Assembly: GCF_003853645.1 (NCBI RefSeq)
Contig: NZ_QTPO01000072.1
Coordinates: forward strand, 1-35,825
Reading direction: 5' to 3'
Source of the DNA: Burkholderia sp. Bp9143
Lineage (GTDB): Bacteria > Pseudomonadota > Gammaproteobacteria > Burkholderiales > Burkholderiaceae
Length of the DNA stretch: 35,825 nucleotides
The notes below the pieces were generated by a model, which did not search any database, had not been told where the DNA came from, and saw nothing but the letters and a program-made list of their open reading frames with translations. The position numbers were made by a program, and so were the translations under genes. Below, one piece after another: positions 34,205 to 35,825 of the stretch (its first letter is position 1; each line of letters starts with the position of its first letter).

Positions 34205-34253
34205 GTGAACTCACTGTAGGCCGGGCCTGCCACACGCGATTGATTCAGGTCAA
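34205..34253 (-). promoter_or_regulatory. candidate class II FNR/Anr-dependent promoter
   Basis: TTGAT-TCAG-GTCAA (34240-34253) matches the FNR/Anr consensus TTGATNNNNATCAA at nine of ten defined bases. On the minus strand a -10-like TACAGT is at 34213-34218. A start near 34205 puts the site centre at -41.5, the classic activating position. The message would have a 5' leader of about 110 nt before the GltI-like ATG. The rest of the gene-free stretch 34097-34409 shows nothing else. Confidence 0.55.
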
Positions 34254-34409
34254 CGGCGCCGCCCTGGAGCGAGGTCCGGCGATCGCCAATCCGCCCGAGA
34301 GCAGTACCTGCGCCGAATCTAACAACGGTAAACGCGCAAACCTACGCCAAGAACCACGCTCTGCCTTCTCGGTATCGGACACCCCGACTTCTCAATGTCG
34401 CTACGGTGC

Positions 34410-34724
34410 TCATCGCGTCACTACCCAAGAATCCTGCCCGGTCCACGCGCTGCCCGTTCGGACAAAATCGGCAACTTTCAGCGAAACAGTATCGGCCTTG
34501 GCAATCGAGCGAGCCTTCCGGGCGACCGCCAGGATCGGGGCCAAGTGCTCATAAAAGCATTCGATTTGTCGCGCGTCGGATGCCAATCGTTCAAGGTCAA
34601 ACGCCCTCTCAAGAATCGACCGAGGAATATGAAAACGCTGAAGTCCACGGCCAACTTGAATCTGAAAGACGACGCCATCACTGCTATGCGGCACACCCGC
34701 CCACACAAGCGAACTGCGATCCAT
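34410..34724 (-). CDS. small protein, DUF1488-like (tentative)
   Basis: A 104-residue predicted cytoplasmic protein of unknown function. The core reads VVFQIQVGRGLQRFHIP, then SILERAFDL, IECFYEHLAPILAVARKA and a final VSLKVADF. The order of a short beta strand pair, a helix with ILER and a second helix with F-x-x-H resembles the DUF1488/YrdB pattern. The pseudogene at 35189-35503 shows the same pattern, including the closing xxDF. A G-rich stretch (TTGGGGGC) precedes the ATG at 34724. The family call needs a profile search. Confidence 0.55.
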   Translation of the reverse strand: MDRSSLVWAGVPHSSDGVVFQIQVGRGLQRFHIPRSILERAFDLERLASDARQIECFYEHLAPILAVARKARSIAKADTVSLKVADFVRTGSAWTGQDSWVVTR

Positions 34725-34840
34725 CGAGCCCCCAAGAGATCATAATCATCATATCAATATGCCAGCCATCCCTTGCGTTGCATATTTTTATTTCAAGATT
34801 GTGATGATTGATGCATCGGTATTTTCGCGGAACCCAAATA

Positions 34841-34869
34841 TTGCGATGCAGCAAAAATAACCCTAGACT
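34841..34869 (+). promoter_or_regulatory. candidate promoter of the 71-residue protein gene
   Basis: TTGCGA (34841-34846), 17 bp, TAGACT (34864-34869) on the plus strand, in an AT-rich stretch (34740-34870). The start would be near 34876, about 50 nt before the ATG at 34926. Confidence 0.45.
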
Positions 34870-34925
34870 GAGCTCGCGAGTCCGATGTAGTTCCCGACGG
34901 TCGCCCCATGACGGGAGAGCACGCC

Positions 34926-35141
34926 ATGACGACTTCTTCACCAGCACCGAGCCAAACGTGTCCCGCACTCCACGTCTTCCAGCGAGACGGCGGCTGGCAC
35001 TGGGGCATCACAATTCCTCGCCCTACAGGATGCGGCTTCAAACTGATCGCATTCAGCGAGCACATCTTTTCCGCTGAGGACGCTGCGCAGCGCGACGGCG
35101 ACCGAGCGTTGGCCTCGATCGTGGCAAGTCGCGAGAATTGA
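34926..35141 (+). CDS. hypothetical protein, 71 residues
   Basis: Not recognised as a named family. The protein starts MTTSSPAPSQTCPALHVFQ, then has an aromatic strand-like segment GGWHWGITIPRPTGCGF, then KLIAFSEHIFSAEDAAQRDGDRAL. This looks like a compact domain and not a random frame. GGGAGAG lies 7 bp before the ATG at 34926, and a promoter-like pair lies upstream. No signal peptide or membrane segment. The next plus-strand gene is the interrupted DUF1488-like frame. Confidence 0.6.
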   Translation: MTTSSPAPSQTCPALHVFQRDGGWHWGITIPRPTGCGFKLIAFSEHIFSAEDAAQRDGDRALASIVASREN

Positions 35142-35188
35142 GCTTGGCGGATCGAGCAATTGCGCTCTCCTTGAGTTTTCACAGCGAG

Positions 35189-35503
35189 ATGCAATACTCC
35201 TATCACCCTTCGATGCAAGACCACTTCCCGCGCACCATGACGGAATCCGCCATGTGTCTGACACACCCGGTCGTCGGCGACGATCCAAGCCTCTCCTTCT
35301 CCGCCTATGGCCGCGGTTGGGGGTAGGTTGCAATCAAGCTCCCGACGGACGTCGTTCGCGAAAAGCTTGGCGCAGAGACCGCTACACCCACACAATTGCT
35401 CTCCGCATTTGACAGCAATCGCGAGAAGACCACCGCCGCGGTCATCCGACAGACGTTGCCGAAAAACGGCCGGCACGTCCAATTCGCCAAATCAGACTTC
35501 TAG
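35189..35503 (+). pseudogene. DUF1488-like gene interrupted by an in-frame TAG
   Basis: One frame reads through from ATG codons at 35189, 35213 or 35237 to the TAG at 35501-35503, but it is broken by a TAG at 35324-35326. Before the stop it reads PSLSFSAYGRGWG. After it, VAIKLPTDVVREKLGAE, TQLLSAFDSNREKTTAAV and finally VQFAKSDF continue the same domain pattern as the intact gene at 34410-34724. A single-base change from CAG, GAG or AAG would restore it. No in-frame ATG or GTG follows the stop early enough to rescue the domain. It is either a recent pseudogene or a sequence error. Confidence 0.55.
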
Positions 35504-35553
35504 ACCGGAACCAGCGTGTTGGCCGGGATGCCGGCAGCAGACAGGAGGTGTTC

Positions 35554-35825
35554 ATGAATATCCGGATCTTGGCTCCCTGCGCCCTCGCTCTTGTTGCTAT
35601 CGCCACTCAAGCTGCCGACATCACCGGCGCAGGCAGCACTTTTGCCGCACCGATCTACACAAAATGGGCAGATGCGTATAGGAAGGCCGGGGGTGGCAAG
35701 GTTAACTACCAAGGTATCGGTTCGTCGGGCGGCCTGAAGCAGATCAACGCGAAGACGGTCGATTTTGCCGGTTCGGACGCTCCGCTGAAGGATGACGAAC
35801 TCGCGAAGGAAGGCCTGTTCCAGTT
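35554..35825 (+). CDS. pstS: phosphate-binding periplasmic protein PstS, 5' part only
   Basis: The first 90 codons are present; the gene runs off the window. The signal peptide MNIRILAPCALALVAIATQA leads into ADITGAGSTFAAPIY, then GSSGGLKQI and DFAGSDAPLKDDEL, all hallmarks of PstS, which captures phosphate for the PstCAB importer. AGGAGG at 35542-35547 precedes the ATG at 35554. No clear Pho box was seen in the 230 bp upstream. In Burkholderia and Ralstonia the main pst operon usually follows glmM, which is not here, so this may be a second copy. Confidence 0.93.
   Translation, partial: MNIRILAPCALALVAIATQAADITGAGSTFAAPIYTKWADAYRKAGGGKVNYQGIGSSGGLKQINAKTVDFAGSDAPLKDDELAKEGLFQ

Noticed and set aside
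34240..34554. 104-codon plus-strand frame beginning at the FNR-type site
   Set aside because: Low-information translation antisense to the better-supported gene at 34410-34724.
34793..35482. 229-codon minus-strand frame
   Set aside because: Overlaps the 71-residue gene, its promoter and the DUF1488-like pseudogene in antisense; no recognisable motif and poor start context.
35504..35553. Pho box before pstS
   Set aside because: No pair of CTGTCAT-like direct repeats at 11-bp spacing was found in the upstream 230 bp.

Overview
The window is GC-rich chromosomal DNA whose gene content and protein sequences fit Burkholderia, probably the cepacia complex or a close relative. The evidence is a Yej-type peptide importer, a cyoABCD quinol oxidase, a PXPV-repeat secreted protein, the series cysS / alkA-like / accA / tilS / lysC, and the tandem ppiA-ppiB-lpxH. 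Species cannot be fixed from sequence reading alone. Most of the first 33 kb is core housekeeping DNA.

Layout. 1-2000: tRNA-Glu(TTC) and tRNA-Ala(GGC) behind one strong promoter, then gltX, all on the minus strand. 2144-3902: a patatin-like lipoprotein facing an exported NlpC/P60 endopeptidase across a shared terminator. 4031-9802: a four-gene peptide importer, yejA-B-E-F (minus). 10008-10370: a small Pro/Tyr-rich exported protein. 10723-14561: cyoABCD (minus), followed by a terminator where cyoE might be expected. 14841-16367: a lone NuoM-like proton-translocation subunit upstream of cyo and on the same strand. 16815-18188: an unusual two-domain glycosyltransferase. 18374-18467: tRNA-Ser(GCT).

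18578-25005 is a long minus-strand run: lysC, tilS, accA, an AlkA-like DNA glycosylase and cysS. Divergent from it, 25240-27984 encodes a TPR protein, periplasmic PpiA, cytoplasmic PpiB and LpxH. 28024-31019 holds cysE, trmJ and, divergently, suhB; E. coli also keeps suhB next to trmJ. 31329-32951 is an uncharacterised FAD-dependent oxidoreductase.

The last ~2.6 kb (33206-35825) is looser and more accessory-like. It has an orphan GltI-type binding protein, two small proteins that resemble each other and recall DUF1488 (one interrupted by an in-frame TAG), a 71-residue unknown protein, and the 5' end of a pstS. An FNR/Anr-type site lies at exactly the class II spacing (-41.5) from a plausible -10 element upstream of the binding protein. 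That suggests oxygen control.

No CRISPR array, insertion sequence, prophage gene or rRNA was seen. The points most worth checking are the two-domain glycosyltransferase with one apparently dead catalytic site, the orphan NuoM beside a bo3-type oxidase, the FNR-type promoter, and the DUF1488-like pair with a nonsense codon.
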